Assembly: GCA_019232725.1 (NCBI GenBank)
Contig: JAFANK010000136.1
Location: forward strand, 1 to 7,496
Length of the DNA stretch: 7,496 nt
Source of the DNA: Vulcanimicrobiota bacterium
GTDB lineage: Bacteria; Vulcanimicrobiota; Vulcanimicrobiia; Eremiobacterales; Eremiobacteraceae
Direction of reading: 5' to 3'
Positions 1 through 5,830 of this stretch are shown here, piece by piece. The notes under the pieces were generated by a model that saw only the letters and a program-made list of their open reading frames with translations, did not search any database and was not told where the DNA came from. How positions within the stretch are numbered: the first letter of the stretch is position 1; the number at the start of each line of letters is the position of its first letter. A program made the position numbers and the translations under genes.

Positions 1-13
1 CACAACCCGCTTG

Positions 14-403
14 CTAGGAGATACACGCGGTCGTGCGTCCGCCGTGATGCCGCATCAGCACCGCCTCGACCCGGTGACCGCCTGCGAGCTCGAAGAGAAA
101 CTTCGTCGTTTGGCCGTCGGCAGACGTCACTTCATGGGCGAGTGCGACGCTCGAGAGCCGCAACGTCGAGGACACGGTTTCGCGCAAGGCGAGGGGCAAG
201 ACGGTGATGTGCCGCGCGTCAGTGCAAAGCTCTTTGGTCACGGCGCGGTAGATCTGCGCGAGCCGGAAAGCCGGAACGCTAAGAGCCGCTTGCAGCGCGG
301 CTGCGTCGCTAAAACCTCCTTCGCGAGCGCGCCCGTTCCACCAGATCGCGCGCGCGTCACGGGTCCCGGCAGCCGGCTTTGCGACTACAGCGTTCGTGCT
401 CAT
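14..403 (-). CDS. rlmN: 23S rRNA (adenine2503-C2)-methyltransferase RlmN, N-terminal part, ends at an in-frame TAG
   Basis: RlmN is a radical-SAM enzyme that methylates C2 of A2503 in 23S rRNA (and A37 of some tRNAs). The 129 residues seen match its N-terminal accessory domain: FRLAQIYRAV near residue 47, LPLALRETV near residue 68, then TTKFLFELAGGHRVEAVLM and RTTACIS at the end. The reading frame stops at TAG (14-16), but the next codons in the same frame (13 down to 2) read Q-A-G-C. The family motif is C-[IV]-S-S-Q-[AV]-G-C, so TAG stands where the second Ser belongs; TCG to TAG is one base. The CxxxCxxC Fe-S motif and catalytic domain would lie beyond the window. The ATG (403-401) overlaps the stop of the upstream glycosylase gene as ATGA, which implies translational coupling; no clear SD is present. 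The family is secure. Whether the gene is broken, recoded or misread is open. Confidence 0.8.
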   Translation of the reverse strand: MSTNAVVAKPAAGTRDARAIWWNGRAREGGFSDAAALQAALSVPAFRLAQIYRAVTKELCTDARHITVLPLALRETVSSTLRLSSVALAHEVTSADGQTTKFLFELAGGHRVEAVLMRHHGGRTTACIS

Positions 404-1110
404 TGAAAGTCAAAACTCAAGTTCGCCGGGTCCGGCGGAGCCTGTGACTCCGGTGGCTGTTGCAATGCGGCATTCGCATAGTCATCGAGCTTGGCGCGCA
501 CCGCAAGCAGATCTGACCAGACCAATTTCTTGACCGCCTGTATTTCGCCGCCCGTCTGTCGCAGGATGTATGCAGGGTGGAACGTGACGATGAGGTCCGT
601 GCCACCGGGACCAGGATACCAGATGCCGCGTTGGCGCGTGATCGAAAAATCTCGCCCGAGGAACGACTTCGCAGCCGGCGCACCCAGCGCCAACACGATG
701 CGCGGGGCCACGAGCGCGAGCTCGCTATCAAGGTATTCACGACAGTTGGACATCTCTTCCGGTGAAGGTGCGCGATTGGCGACGCGTCCCCCCTCGGTGC
801 TCGTCGCGCGACATTTGATCGTGTTCGTGATGAACACGTCCTCGCGACGCAACCCGATAGCGGCCAGCATTTTTGTGAGCAGCTCTCCTGCCCGGCCGAC
901 GAACGGCTCACCCTGGCGATCCTCATTCTCACCTGGTCCCTCGCCGACGAGCACGAGCCGCGCTGCCGGATCACCGACCCCACAGACGACTTTCGTGCGG
1001 CTCGAGCCGATGGCACAACGGCGGCAGGCGTCGACGCGGTCGTGCAACGTCACAAGTTGTCTGCGCCGCTCTTCGATCTGTGCCGCATCAATCGACATGT
1101 CGGTGCTCAT
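400..1110 (-). CDS. Uracil-DNA glycosylase, family 4 (4Fe-4S)
   Basis: This enzyme removes uracil from DNA produced by cytosine deamination or dUTP incorporation, the first step of base excision repair. Its 236 residues show the family 4 hallmarks in order: CRRC at 29-32 (first two Fe-S cysteines), the catalytic-loop motif GEGPGENED at 56-64 followed by GEPFVGRAG at 67-75, NTIKC with Cys100, Cys123 in NCREYL, LALGAPAAKSFLG near 140-152, and HPAYILR at 178-184. The spacing from Cys100 to Cys123 is about seven residues longer than in typical members because of a TSTEGGRV-type insertion. The C-terminal ~30 residues are Pro/Gln-rich and probably disordered. The ATG overlaps the stop of the upstream glycosyltransferase (ATGA at 1110-1107), and its own stop overlaps the rlmN start in the same way, so it sits in the middle of a coupled trio. 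A second ATG four codons downstream (MSID) is an alternative start. Confidence 0.93.
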   Translation of the reverse strand: MSTDMSIDAAQIEERRRQLVTLHDRVDACRRCAIGSSRTKVVCGVGDPAARLVLVGEGPGENEDRQGEPFVGRAGELLTKMLAAIGLRREDVFITNTIKCRATSTEGGRVANRAPSPEEMSNCREYLDSELALVAPRIVLALGAPAAKSFLGRDFSITRQRGIWYPGPGGTDLIVTFHPAYILRQTGGEIQAVKKLVWSDLLAVRAKLDDYANAALQQPPESQAPPDPANLSFDFQ

Positions 1111-2009
1111 GGGGTATGTATGACGGCTTTACGCACGACGATCACGACTGCGACGAGGGCGGCTGCATAGAGCGCATAGCGTCCAATCAACGCTGCGGAA
1201 AGCGACCAGTACCAGAGCAGACCGTGATGTTTGATCCAGTACAACCGGCGACTGCGCTGGCGCCACCCGAGCACGCCGCTCTTGCCCCATGTCTGCTGCG
1301 ATCCACCCTGTTCGCCGGCGTGCGTCACCACGCACTGGGGCAGATACACCACGCGCATGCCACGATCGCGCAATCGGTGGGCGAAGTCGATCTCCTCATG
1401 ATACAAAAAGAACCGTTCGTCGAAGCCGCCGAGTGACGCGAACACATCTGCCCGGATGAACATCGCCGCTCCGACGACGAGATCGACATCGCGCTCGCTG
1501 CCGTAGTCCCATTGGCGCAAACGGTAGCCGTTGGCTTGCGTGCGAAAAAGCGGCAGCTCACCCCACGCAGAGCTGCGCAAGAACGCCTGCCACCACGTAT
1601 CGAATTCGCCGCAGCTTTCGGCCACCGAACCGTCTTCGTTGAGCAGCTTGGCGCCGGCCATTGCCACATCGGGATGCGACTCGAAGTAGTCGACGGCATT
1701 TTTGAGCGTGCCCGAGTGAACGCGCGCGTCAGGATTGAAAAAGAACAGCAGGGGTGAGCTGGCATGGCGTGCGCCGATGTTGCACGCTTTGGCAAAGCCC
1801 AAGTTAGCGCCGTTTTCGAGCACTACTGCCGATGGATACACTGCCTTCGCCTGCGCGACGCTATCGTCGCGGGATCCATTGTCAGAGACGATGACTTGGG
1901 CGAAGTTCGGATCCGCCTTCACTTCGGGCAACTCGGCAACCGAGCGCAACGCTGCAGCAAGCTGCTCGGCGGCATTGTAACTGACGATGATGACGGAGAT
2001 GCGGGCCAC
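1107..2009 (-). CDS. Family 2 glycosyltransferase with C-terminal membrane anchor
   Basis: This is a GT-A fold, GT2 glycosyltransferase of the rhamnosyltransferase-like group. It probably transfers a sugar from a nucleotide donor to a cell-surface polysaccharide or lipid carrier at the cytoplasmic membrane; donor and acceptor cannot be read from sequence. With the GTG at 2009 the protein has 300 residues. Visible motifs are SVIIVSYN at 5-12, VIVSDNGSRDDS at 39-50 (nucleotide binding), NLGFAKACNIGA at 69-80, the DXD-like FFFNPDA at 89-95, VVGAAMFIRADVF at 178-190, GGFDERFF and the acidic HEEIDFAHRLRDRG at 204-217 (catalytic base region). Residues about 267-292 form a hydrophobic segment, followed by a basic tail. 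The frame is open upstream to 2483, but that part overlaps the Uma2 gene and has no family match. GTG at 2018 is an alternative start with a similarly weak SD. The stop overlaps the UDG start by four bases. Confidence 0.88.
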   Translation of the reverse strand: MARISVIIVSYNAAEQLAAALRSVAELPEVKADPNFAQVIVSDNGSRDDSVAQAKAVYPSAVVLENGANLGFAKACNIGARHASSPLLFFFNPDARVHSGTLKNAVDYFESHPDVAMAGAKLLNEDGSVAESCGEFDTWWQAFLRSSAWGELPLFRTQANGYRLRQWDYGSERDVDLVVGAAMFIRADVFASLGGFDERFFLYHEEIDFAHRLRDRGMRVVYLPQCVVTHAGEQGGSQQTWGKSGVLGWRQRSRRLYWIKHHGLLWYWSLSAALIGRYALYAAALVAVVIVVRKAVIHTP

Positions 2010-2049
2010 GGCAATCACTCGCTTCGCGAGCTGCCAACGCTCTCCCGGC

Positions 2050-2601
2050 CTAGCGCTGTGGCGGCTTCGTCTTTTCGAACACCGATGCGACGGCGACGGA
2101 GAACTTAGCAAGCGCCGGATGTTCGAACACATCGTCGGCGCCGAACGTCTGCAAGCCCGCGCTGTCATAGGCGGTGAATGTCCGTTGCCGCGGATCGATG
2201 AGCAAGATGAGCGCTGTGCCGCTTGCGAGGTAGACGCGGATTTTTTCGTCGATATCTGCGCGCCGATCATCGGGAGAGTCAATTTCAATCGCGACGTCGG
2301 GTGCCATGTAAGGGATTTGGGCAGCCTCATCCTCATCGAAGCCGAGTCGCTCGTACGAGAGAAAGGCGACGTCGGGCACGAGCGGCCGCGTCGGTTCGTG
2401 CGGCGGTGTAACGCGAAATTCCCATTCGGTGCCGACACGACCCGAGGCAGTCGCATCCGCCCACGCGCCCAAGGCTGTAACACATCGGCCTTGCACGCGT
2501 GCGTGAAGCTCCTGCGGGCTCACCTTTTGGAGCGCACGGCCGTTGACCCACTCGGTCGCGGGCTTGGTGATGGGAACGGTGATCTCAGGGATCGATGGCA
2601 T
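2050..2601 (-). CDS. Uma2 family (DUF820) putative endonuclease
   Basis: The 183-residue product belongs to the Uma2/DUF820 family, which has a PD-(D/E)XK nuclease-like fold. These proteins are numerous in cyanobacteria, Chloroflexi and planctomycetes, and their cellular role is not established. Family features seen are PDVAFLS at 76-82 (acidic residue D77), APDVAIEIDSPDD at 100-112 (E106, D108), then EKIRVYLASG at 119-128 (candidate K120), and LILLIDPRQRTFTAY towards the C terminus. I chose the ATG at 2601 because AAAGG lies 6 nt upstream and conserved-type sequence starts shortly after; the frame is open to 2652, but the extra 17 residues overlap the putative promoter. It is the first gene of the minus-strand operon, with about 40 nt to the glycosyltransferase. 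No toxin/antitoxin partner or restriction gene is adjacent. Family assignment is strong; nuclease activity is inferred from the fold only. Confidence 0.85.
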   Translation of the reverse strand: MPSIPEITVPITKPATEWVNGRALQKVSPQELHARVQGRCVTALGAWADATASGRVGTEWEFRVTPPHEPTRPLVPDVAFLSYERLGFDEDEAAQIPYMAPDVAIEIDSPDDRRADIDEKIRVYLASGTALILLIDPRQRTFTAYDSAGLQTFGADDVFEHPALAKFSVAVASVFEKTKPPQR

Positions 2602-2607
2602 GCAACG

Positions 2608-2612
2608 CCTTT
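2608..2612 (-). promoter_or_regulatory. Shine-Dalgarno of the Uma2 gene
   Basis: AAAGG on the minus strand lies 6 nt upstream of ATG 2601-2599. It decides the start in favour of 2601 over the upstream in-frame ATG codons at 2622 and 2652. Confidence 0.55.
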
Positions 2613-2620
2613 CATCTATC

Positions 2621-2651
2621 ATTCTATCACATGGGTGCAGGGCAGCGTCCA
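2621..2651 (-). promoter_or_regulatory. Candidate sigma70-type promoter for the Uma2-GT-UDG-rlmN operon
   Basis: On the minus strand an extended -10 element, TG-A-TAGAAT (2629-2621; 5 of 6 matches to TATAAT plus the TG), is preceded by TGGACG (2651-2646; 4 of 6 matches to TTGACA) with a long 19-nt spacer. The predicted transcription start near 2614 would give a leader of only ~12 nt, just enough to hold the AAAGG ribosome site. It lies downstream of the two terminators of the preceding gene, where a new promoter is needed. The -10 is good and the -35 is weak. Confidence 0.42.
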
Positions 2652-2673
2652 CCGTCGTGGATCCACCGCCGCG

Positions 2674-2701
2674 AAAAAAACGAGCGCCGTGTTGGCGCTC
2701 G
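2674..2701 (-). terminator. Rho-independent terminator (distal of two)
   Basis: Read on the minus strand, CGAGCGCC (2701-2694), a 5-nt loop AACAC and GGCGCTCG (2688-2681) form a perfect 8-bp GC-rich stem, followed directly by seven T (2680-2674). It lies about 40 nt beyond the stop of the DUF1858 gene and upstream of the promoter of the next minus-strand operon. Confidence 0.85.
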
Positions 2702-2714
2702 GGAGTGATCAGCC

Positions 2715-2737
2715 AAAAATATCGCGACCATGTCGCG
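2715..2737 (-). terminator. Rho-independent terminator (proximal of two)
   Basis: On the minus strand CGCGAC (2737-2732), loop ATG, GTCGCG (2728-2723) is a perfect 6-bp stem with a 3-nt loop, followed by ATATTTTT (2722-2715). It begins 4 nt after the stop codon of the DUF1858 gene. It is weaker than the distal terminator, with a shorter stem and two bases before the T run settles. Confidence 0.6.
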
Positions 2738-2741
2738 CCGG

Positions 2742-2990
2742 TTACGACGCCTTTTGGACCTCCACGGGCGCCTGTTCCAATGAGTTCAGCGCGTCCAGGA
2801 TCATGTCCAGCGGGATACCGTACCCTTCGCTCACTTGCTCGATCGTCTCGAATTCAGAGATCGCGCAGTGGGCGCATCCGCCGAGGTGAAAGTTGGCGAA
2901 GACCGCTCTCGCACCGGGGTGGAGAGCGAAGGCTTCGCCGACTGTCAGATTTTGGTGAAACAACTTACTGTCTGTACTGACGGCGACCAC
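2742..2990 (-). CDS. DUF1858 domain protein (hybrid-cluster-protein-associated redox disulfide type)
   Basis: This 82-residue cytoplasmic protein consists almost entirely of one DUF1858 / HCP-associated redox disulfide domain. Visible features are LTVGEAFALHPGARAVFANF at 15-34, the GGCAHC motif with a CxxC pair at Cys39 and Cys42, ISEFETIEQVSEGYGIP at about 44-60 and a C-terminal LDALNSLEQ. The CxxC is thought to form a redox-active disulfide or bind a cofactor; the exact role is not established. No hybrid cluster protein gene is adjacent, so no partner is suggested by context. The start used is GTG at 2990. A purine/G-rich stretch GGGAAAGGGGG sits directly in front of it, unusually close for a normal SD spacing, so TTG at 2963 is a possible alternative. 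It is monocistronic: two terminators follow and the upstream gene is divergent. Confidence 0.87.
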   Translation of the reverse strand: MVAVSTDSKLFHQNLTVGEAFALHPGARAVFANFHLGGCAHCAISEFETIEQVSEGYGIPLDMILDALNSLEQAPVEVQKAS

Positions 2991-3153
2991 CCCCCTTTCC
3001 CGTCATGCCCCGCCATTTGGTCTCATTCTCTAACGGTGGCTGCAGGTTCGATGCACTCTCTATATTCGGCCGTTTCGCCAGCGGACCTGCACAGCGAATC
3101 ACGGTGTGGTGCACCTCCTTCTCACCTTTTTGCGGACGGCATTCACAGGTGTT

Positions 3154-3162
3154 TGGTACATT
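3154..3162 (+). promoter_or_regulatory. Candidate extended -10 for the SRPBCC gene
   Basis: TGG-TACATT (TGn plus 4 of 6 matches to TATAAT) ends 7 nt before ATG 3170. A start site 7-8 nt after it would fall on or next to the ATG, so the message could be leaderless; this would fit the lack of any SD before the ATG. There is no recognisable -35. The evidence is weak. Confidence 0.25.
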
Positions 3163-3169
3163 GGTCGCG

Positions 3170-4291
3170 ATGACCAGGCTTGATCGCTTCCTCCCAGCAC
3201 CCCAGCTTCGGCAAATCGATCACATCGATGTCGGCGCTCCACTCGATCGAACCTGGCTTGCCGTCCGTCATTTCGATCTTGCGCGTTCACCATTCGTCGC
3301 GGCGCTCTTTGCTCTGCGCACGATGCCGGATCGCGTCCGCGGACGCGCGGCAACGCATGAGCATTTGTGCCTCGACGATCTGACCGCTCCCGACAGCGGT
3401 TTTCGCATCCTTGATGAAGGACCGGCATGGGTAACGGTGGGCGCCATCGGCAAAGTGTGGCAGCCGGAGATCTCGTTCGTCGAAGTTACGGCCGACACGT
3501 ACGCCCGCTTCCAGGATCCGGGCTGGGTCAAAGTCGCTTGGGAGCTGCGTTGTGAGACGCGCGGATCCGGCATCACGCGGATCATCATCGAAGTGCGCGT
3601 CGCAGCGACCGATGTCGAGTCGTGGAAGCACTTTGTCGGCTACTTCCGCGTGATCGGACCGTTCTCACATTTCATCCGCCGGCACATGCTGAGCCTGATC
3701 GCCAAAAAACTCGGTCGCCCCGCCGGATGGGAGCGCGTCGAACCATTACCCGGGGATGCGCTAATAGCAGATGCCGCAGGCGAAGCGACGGACGGCGTGA
3801 CGATCGCGGCGCAGCCCGAGGATATCTGGCCCTGGCTTGTGCAGATGGGCTGCGGGCGCGCTGGCTGGTATAGTTTCGACTTGCTCGATAATGCGGGCGT
3901 GCCGAGCGCGGCGGCAATCCTTCCCGAACTCCAAGCGCTTCATGCCGGCGATATCATACCTGCGACGCCTGCGGGCGATGCAGGGTTTGAAGTGCTGCTC
4001 GTTGATCCGCCGCGCGCGCTCGTGCTCGGTGGCTTGTACGACATGGATGGCGGCTCCCAACGCCGGTTCACCGACAAGCGGCCAGAGCGTTTTTGGCATG
4101 TGACCTGGGCCTTCGTGCTCGAGCCGATTGACGCGACGCACACACGTCTGCACGTACGTGCCCGGGCTGCCTTCGGTCCCAAAGGCTTCAACCTGCAGGC
4201 GCTCACGGCGCCGCTGATCCATCATGTCATGGAGACAGCACAGTTGCGCAACCTGCGTCAACGCGTGGAAACAGCTCGCGTCGCTTTATAG
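3170..4291 (+). CDS. Tandem SRPBCC (START/polyketide-cyclase-like) domain protein
   Basis: The 373-residue product looks like two SRPBCC (helix-grip, hydrophobic-ligand cavity) units in one chain. Unit 1, about residues 15-190, opens with IDHIDVGAPLDRTWLAVRHFDL and includes FRILDEGPAWVTVGAIGKVW and later WKHFVGYFRVIGPFSHFIRR. Unit 2, about residues 215-370, opens with GVTIAAQPEDIWPWLVQMG, then GRAGWYSFDLLDNAG, PELQALHAGDIIPATP, GFEVLLVDPPRALVLGG and WAFVLEPIDATHTRLHVRARA. The W-P-W-L-V-Q-M-G...GWYS motif is typical of a widespread bacterial SRPBCC subfamily of unknown ligand. There is no signal peptide or membrane segment, so it is probably a cytoplasmic lipid or hydrophobe binding protein. 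The frame is open back to 3005, but the extra 55 residues look non-coding; ATG 3170 starts a plausible N terminus, although without an SD. It is monocistronic and convergent with the next gene (22 nt apart). Confidence 0.78.
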   Translation: MTRLDRFLPAPQLRQIDHIDVGAPLDRTWLAVRHFDLARSPFVAALFALRTMPDRVRGRAATHEHLCLDDLTAPDSGFRILDEGPAWVTVGAIGKVWQPEISFVEVTADTYARFQDPGWVKVAWELRCETRGSGITRIIIEVRVAATDVESWKHFVGYFRVIGPFSHFIRRHMLSLIAKKLGRPAGWERVEPLPGDALIADAAGEATDGVTIAAQPEDIWPWLVQMGCGRAGWYSFDLLDNAGVPSAAAILPELQALHAGDIIPATPAGDAGFEVLLVDPPRALVLGGLYDMDGGSQRRFTDKRPERFWHVTWAFVLEPIDATHTRLHVRARAAFGPKGFNLQALTAPLIHHVMETAQLRNLRQRVETARVAL

Positions 4292-4313
4292 CCTTAGGTT
4301 CGGCAGAGCTTCG

Positions 4314-5162
4314 CTAGGCGCTGGCGCTCGTGCTGCGTGTCAGCATCGCATTAACAGCACCATGCTGCATCCGCTGCGATAGGAACGCGAAGTCTCCCGT
4401 CTCGCCAAGGACCCGCACGAGATTCCGAAATTCTGCGAGCACGACGCTCATGGCTCCGGAACCGAGGCTCACCCGCGCCACCCCAAGTTCGCGTAACGCA
4501 GCAATACTTGGCGTCGCTGCACCGGCGAGCACGTTGAGCGGCCCACGCAGACCAGCCACAAGCGCTTGGATGGTTGCCGCGTCCGTGACACCCGGCACAA
4601 AGACGCAATCGGCGCCCGCGGCCAAGTATTCGTTGCCTCTACGCAGCGACTCTGCCAATCGCCACGCATCGTCTGGGCCGACGTCGGCTAAGAACGTGTC
4701 AGTGCGCGCATTGATCACAAGCGGCACGCCCGCGTCGGTCGCCGCATCGCGCATGGCTTTGATGCGTGCGACTTGCGCGTCGATATCGAGCAAGCCTCGG
4801 CCATTTGGATGCGCATCTTCAAAGTTGAGGCCCACTGCCCCACACTCGATCGCCCCGAGCGCCGTCGTGCGCGCATCGGCAACTGTTTCGCCGTATCCAC
4901 CTTCGAGATCTGCGCTGACGGGAACGTTGACCGAGCGCGCGATGTGGGCAACGCGCGACAACATGTGTTCGCGGGTGATCTGCTCGCCATCTGCAAAACC
5001 TTCGGCCCACGCGACGCCAGCACTCGTGGTCGCGATCGCGGGTGCTCCCGAGTCCTCGACGATACGCGCGCTCACCACATCCCATGCATTCACAAGCAGC
5101 AGGGGTCGCGCACTATGGTGCAGCTCTCGAAACGTCGTGGCTAACGCTCGTTGATCGCTCAT
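4314..5162 (-). CDS. Isocitrate lyase/PEP mutase superfamily protein
   Basis: This 282-residue enzyme has the (beta/alpha)8 fold of the PEP mutase / isocitrate lyase superfamily (PF13714 type), whose members make or break C-C or C-P bonds next to an oxo-acid using Mg2+. Motifs in order are LLLVNAWDVVSARIVEDSGA at 21-40, IATTSAGVAWAEGFADGE at 43-60, the metal-site segment VPVSADLEGGYGE at 80-92 (D85, E87), VGLNFEDAH at 110-118 (E115) and LVINARTDTF at 148-157. The KKCGH signature of true isocitrate lyase is absent, so it is more likely an oxaloacetate decarboxylase-, 2-methylisocitrate lyase- or carboxyvinyl-carboxyphosphonate-mutase-like homologue; the substrate cannot be fixed. The ATG at 5162 matches the usual family N terminus; the frame is open to 5327, but that stretch overlaps the upstream gene. 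It lies 34 nt after the lipoprotein gene and is probably the third cistron of the prfB operon. Confidence 0.87.
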   Translation of the reverse strand: MSDQRALATTFRELHHSARPLLLVNAWDVVSARIVEDSGAPAIATTSAGVAWAEGFADGEQITREHMLSRVAHIARSVNVPVSADLEGGYGETVADARTTALGAIECGAVGLNFEDAHPNGRGLLDIDAQVARIKAMRDAATDAGVPLVINARTDTFLADVGPDDAWRLAESLRRGNEYLAAGADCVFVPGVTDAATIQALVAGLRGPLNVLAGAATPSIAALRELGVARVSLGSGAMSVVLAEFRNLVRVLGETGDFAFLSQRMQHGAVNAMLTRSTSASA

Positions 5163-5196
5163 CTCGACCCGTCGCTTCTGCGTCGCGAAGCGCCAT

Positions 5197-5829
5197 TCAT
5201 GGCTTGTAGACGCTGACGCGCCGGACGTAAGCGCGGCGCTGGACATCCCACTCCACGGGCGGTGGTGTCGCCTGTTCCTCGCTTGGAAATAGCTCGGGGC
5301 CACCCCGGCCGACCTCGATGTCCGCACCGGCTTCGCTCTGCCAGCGTGTGGCCAAGGCGGCGTGCAAGAGATCGGTTCCCGTTTCTTCCCACAAAGTCAA
5401 GCCCACCGGCAGCGCTCGCGTCAACGCGGTGGTGGATGCGCGTCCAAAGCTATCCACAACGACAAGCTCGGCGTGCGCAGCTTTGCGCTTGAGCGTCACG
5501 CTACGTAGACGTCCACCCCGCAAGTGAAACACCAACGGCACGCCGTGATGCTCCCAGCGTGCGTCGAGGTGCGTGAGCGAACAGCCGCTTGACGATGCGA
5601 CGTATGTCATGTATGCTGCGCCGGCAGGCGCCTCCACCAAATACACGACGTGCGGAGGCTTGGTCAGATGATGTCGCGGGACGAGCGACACCCCGAATAT
5701 ATACGTGGCGTCACGCTGAGATGCCGCATCGCAGACCGAAAATCGCGGCGCTGCTGGCTTTGGTACATGACGCGCGCACGCTGCCACCAGCGCAACAGCG
5801 AGCAGTACGAGCAGTGATCGCCGCAGCAC
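5197..5829 (-). CDS. Putative lipoprotein of unknown family
   Basis: I do not recognise the family. With GTG 5829 the product has 210 residues and begins with a textbook lipoprotein signal: basic MLRRS, hydrophobic LLVLLAVAL, then the lipobox V-A-A-C with Cys18. It should therefore be exported, lipidated and anchored to a membrane. The mature part has two further cysteines (about C33 and C83) that could form a disulfide, several alternating hydrophobic stretches suggesting beta strands (VVYLVEAPAGAAYMTYVAS, AELVVVDSFGR), and a Pro/Glu-rich segment near the end. The start is placed at GTG because it gives the proper signal peptide and lies one base after the prfB stop (TAA G GTG). Translation is thus probably coupled to RF2 synthesis, with no separate SD. 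The frame is open to 5895 inside prfB, but that would put 22 unneeded residues before the signal. The PEP mutase-like gene follows 34 nt downstream. Confidence 0.72.
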   Translation of the reverse strand: MLRRSLLVLLAVALVAACARHVPKPAAPRFSVCDAASQRDATYIFGVSLVPRHHLTKPPHVVYLVEAPAGAAYMTYVASSSGCSLTHLDARWEHHGVPLVFHLRGGRLRSVTLKRKAAHAELVVVDSFGRASTTALTRALPVGLTLWEETGTDLLHAALATRWQSEAGADIEVGRGGPELFPSEEQATPPPVEWDVQRRAYVRRVSVYKP

Positions 5830-5830
5830 C

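Noticed and set aside
491..1123. Plus-strand open frame opposite the uracil-DNA glycosylase
   Set aside because: It is an antisense shadow; the minus strand carries all family 4 motifs.
2010..2483. N-terminal extension of the glycosyltransferase frame (158 residues)
   Set aside because: It overlaps the Uma2 gene in another frame, is Ser/Arg-rich shadow sequence, and the GT2 fold begins cleanly at ARISVIIVSYN.
1987..2889. Plus-strand open frame of 300 codons across the Uma2 gene and its upstream region
   Set aside because: It runs through a terminator pair, a promoter and parts of two real genes, and has no recognisable motif.
3005..3169. Upstream extension of the SRPBCC frame
   Set aside because: Residues here are low-quality, Ser/Phe/Arg-rich, with no SD before 3005 and no domain content.
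4292..4313. Possible terminator between the convergent SRPBCC and PEP mutase-like genes
   Set aside because: Only a poor GCCT/AGGC pairing with a long loop and no T run on either strand.
4330..5154. Long plus-strand open frame opposite the PEP mutase-like gene
   Set aside because: Composition (Ala/Ser/Thr/Arg-rich, no motifs) is that of an antisense shadow of a high-GC gene, and the minus strand has a clear family match.
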